From positions 1 through 5,271 of the forward strand of contig QGUP01000168.1 of NCBI GenBank assembly GCA_003242505.1: DNA of 5,271 bases, written 5' to 3'. Numbering within the stretch: position 1 is the stretch's first letter; each line of letters begins with the position of its first letter. The position numbers were made by a program, and so were the translations under genes. This stretch comes from Bacillota bacterium. GTDB taxonomy: Bacteria > Bacillota > Sulfobacillia > Symbiobacteriales > ZC4RG38. Positions 5,170-5,271 of this stretch are shown piece by piece. The notes beneath the pieces were generated by a model that did no database searches, was not told where the DNA came from, and was given only the letters and a program-made list of their open reading frames with translations.

Positions 5170-5190
5170 GAGTTCCAGACTGAGGAAACC

Positions 5191-5197
5191 GAGGAGG
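5191..5197 (+). promoter_or_regulatory. Ribosome binding site for the TTG-started partner gene
   Basis: GAGGAGG is followed by 8 nt and then TTG at 5206. No ATG or GTG in that frame lies nearby upstream, and the optimal spacing makes the TTG the likely start. Confidence 0.7.
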
Positions 5198-5205
5198 CGC
5201 ACGCG

Positions 5206-5271
5206 TTGAGCCAGGACTTTCGCCAGGAAGAGGTGCTGGAGCGGCCCTTTGACCCACGGTTGATGCGCCGG
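5206..5271 (+). CDS. N-terminus of partner ABC exporter half-transporter (YheH/BmrD-like), runs off window
   Basis: Only 22 codons are visible. They read MSQDFRQEEVLERPFDPRLMRR from a TTG start with a strong ribosome binding site 8 nt upstream. An acidic lead followed by a FDPRLMRR-like basic segment is typical of the cytosolic N-terminus just before the first membrane helix of the larger subunit in heterodimeric exporters of the BmrCD/YheHI kind. Its position directly after a degenerate-site half-transporter supports this. If so, it should carry the canonical catalytic Glu after Walker B. The identification rests mainly on context; the visible peptide alone is too short to prove it. Confidence 0.7.
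   Translation, partial: MSQDFRQEEVLERPFDPRLMRR

Noticed and set aside
3376..5202. Long minus-strand open frame (608 codons) opposite the ABC exporter
   Set aside because: It lies entirely antisense to a certain gene and is rich in Gly, Pro, Gln, Asp and Val without motifs. It arises from codon bias in high-GC DNA.

Overview
This is a very GC-rich bacterial window with tightly packed genes, strong AGGAGG-type ribosome binding sites and TATAAT-like -10 boxes. The half-transporter resembles Bacillus subtilis YheI/BmrC. Together these suggest a high-GC member of the Bacillota (for example a Symbiobacterium-, Thermaerobacter- or Limnochordia-like lineage). That placement is inference; no rRNA or other marker in the window fixes it.

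Left part (1-1490, minus strand). A putative operon or pair of operons is read right to left. A good promoter (TTGCAG, 17 bp, extended -10 TGG-TATCAT, 1348-1376) gives a leader of about 135 nt. It is followed by an unrecognised acidic 71-residue protein (991-1206), a possible weak terminator and second promoter (about 908-967), a 67-residue protein with two CxxC knuckles (631-834), and an E1-like MoeB/ThiF/HesA adenylyltransferase (1-588) that runs out of the window at its C-terminal end.

Middle part (1448-3190, minus strand). ispH (lytB, last step of the MEP isoprenoid pathway) is followed after a short gap by a NarL/FixJ-type response regulator. A clear GC hairpin plus T-rich tract (1448-1487) ends the unit. 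No histidine kinase is visible in the window.

Divergent intergenic region (3152-3372). It is less GC-rich than its surroundings and lies between ispH (minus) and the transporter (plus). It holds three imperfect repeats at an exact 36-bp period. On the minus strand each repeat places a CCAAA(T)GG-like block just upstream of a -10-like hexamer (TATAAT, TATAGT, GATAGT), so it looks like a tandem promoter/operator array. This is the least explained part of the window.

Right part (3373-5271, plus strand). An ABC exporter half-transporter (584 aa) has Asp in place of the catalytic Glu after Walker B. Seventy-eight bases later a TTG-started gene begins whose N-terminus fits the partner half-transporter. 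The two very probably form a heterodimeric multidrug-type exporter with one degenerate ATP site. Overall the genes are familiar families. The novelty candidates are the repeat array, the two small proteins beside MoeB, and the linkage of ispH to a response regulator.
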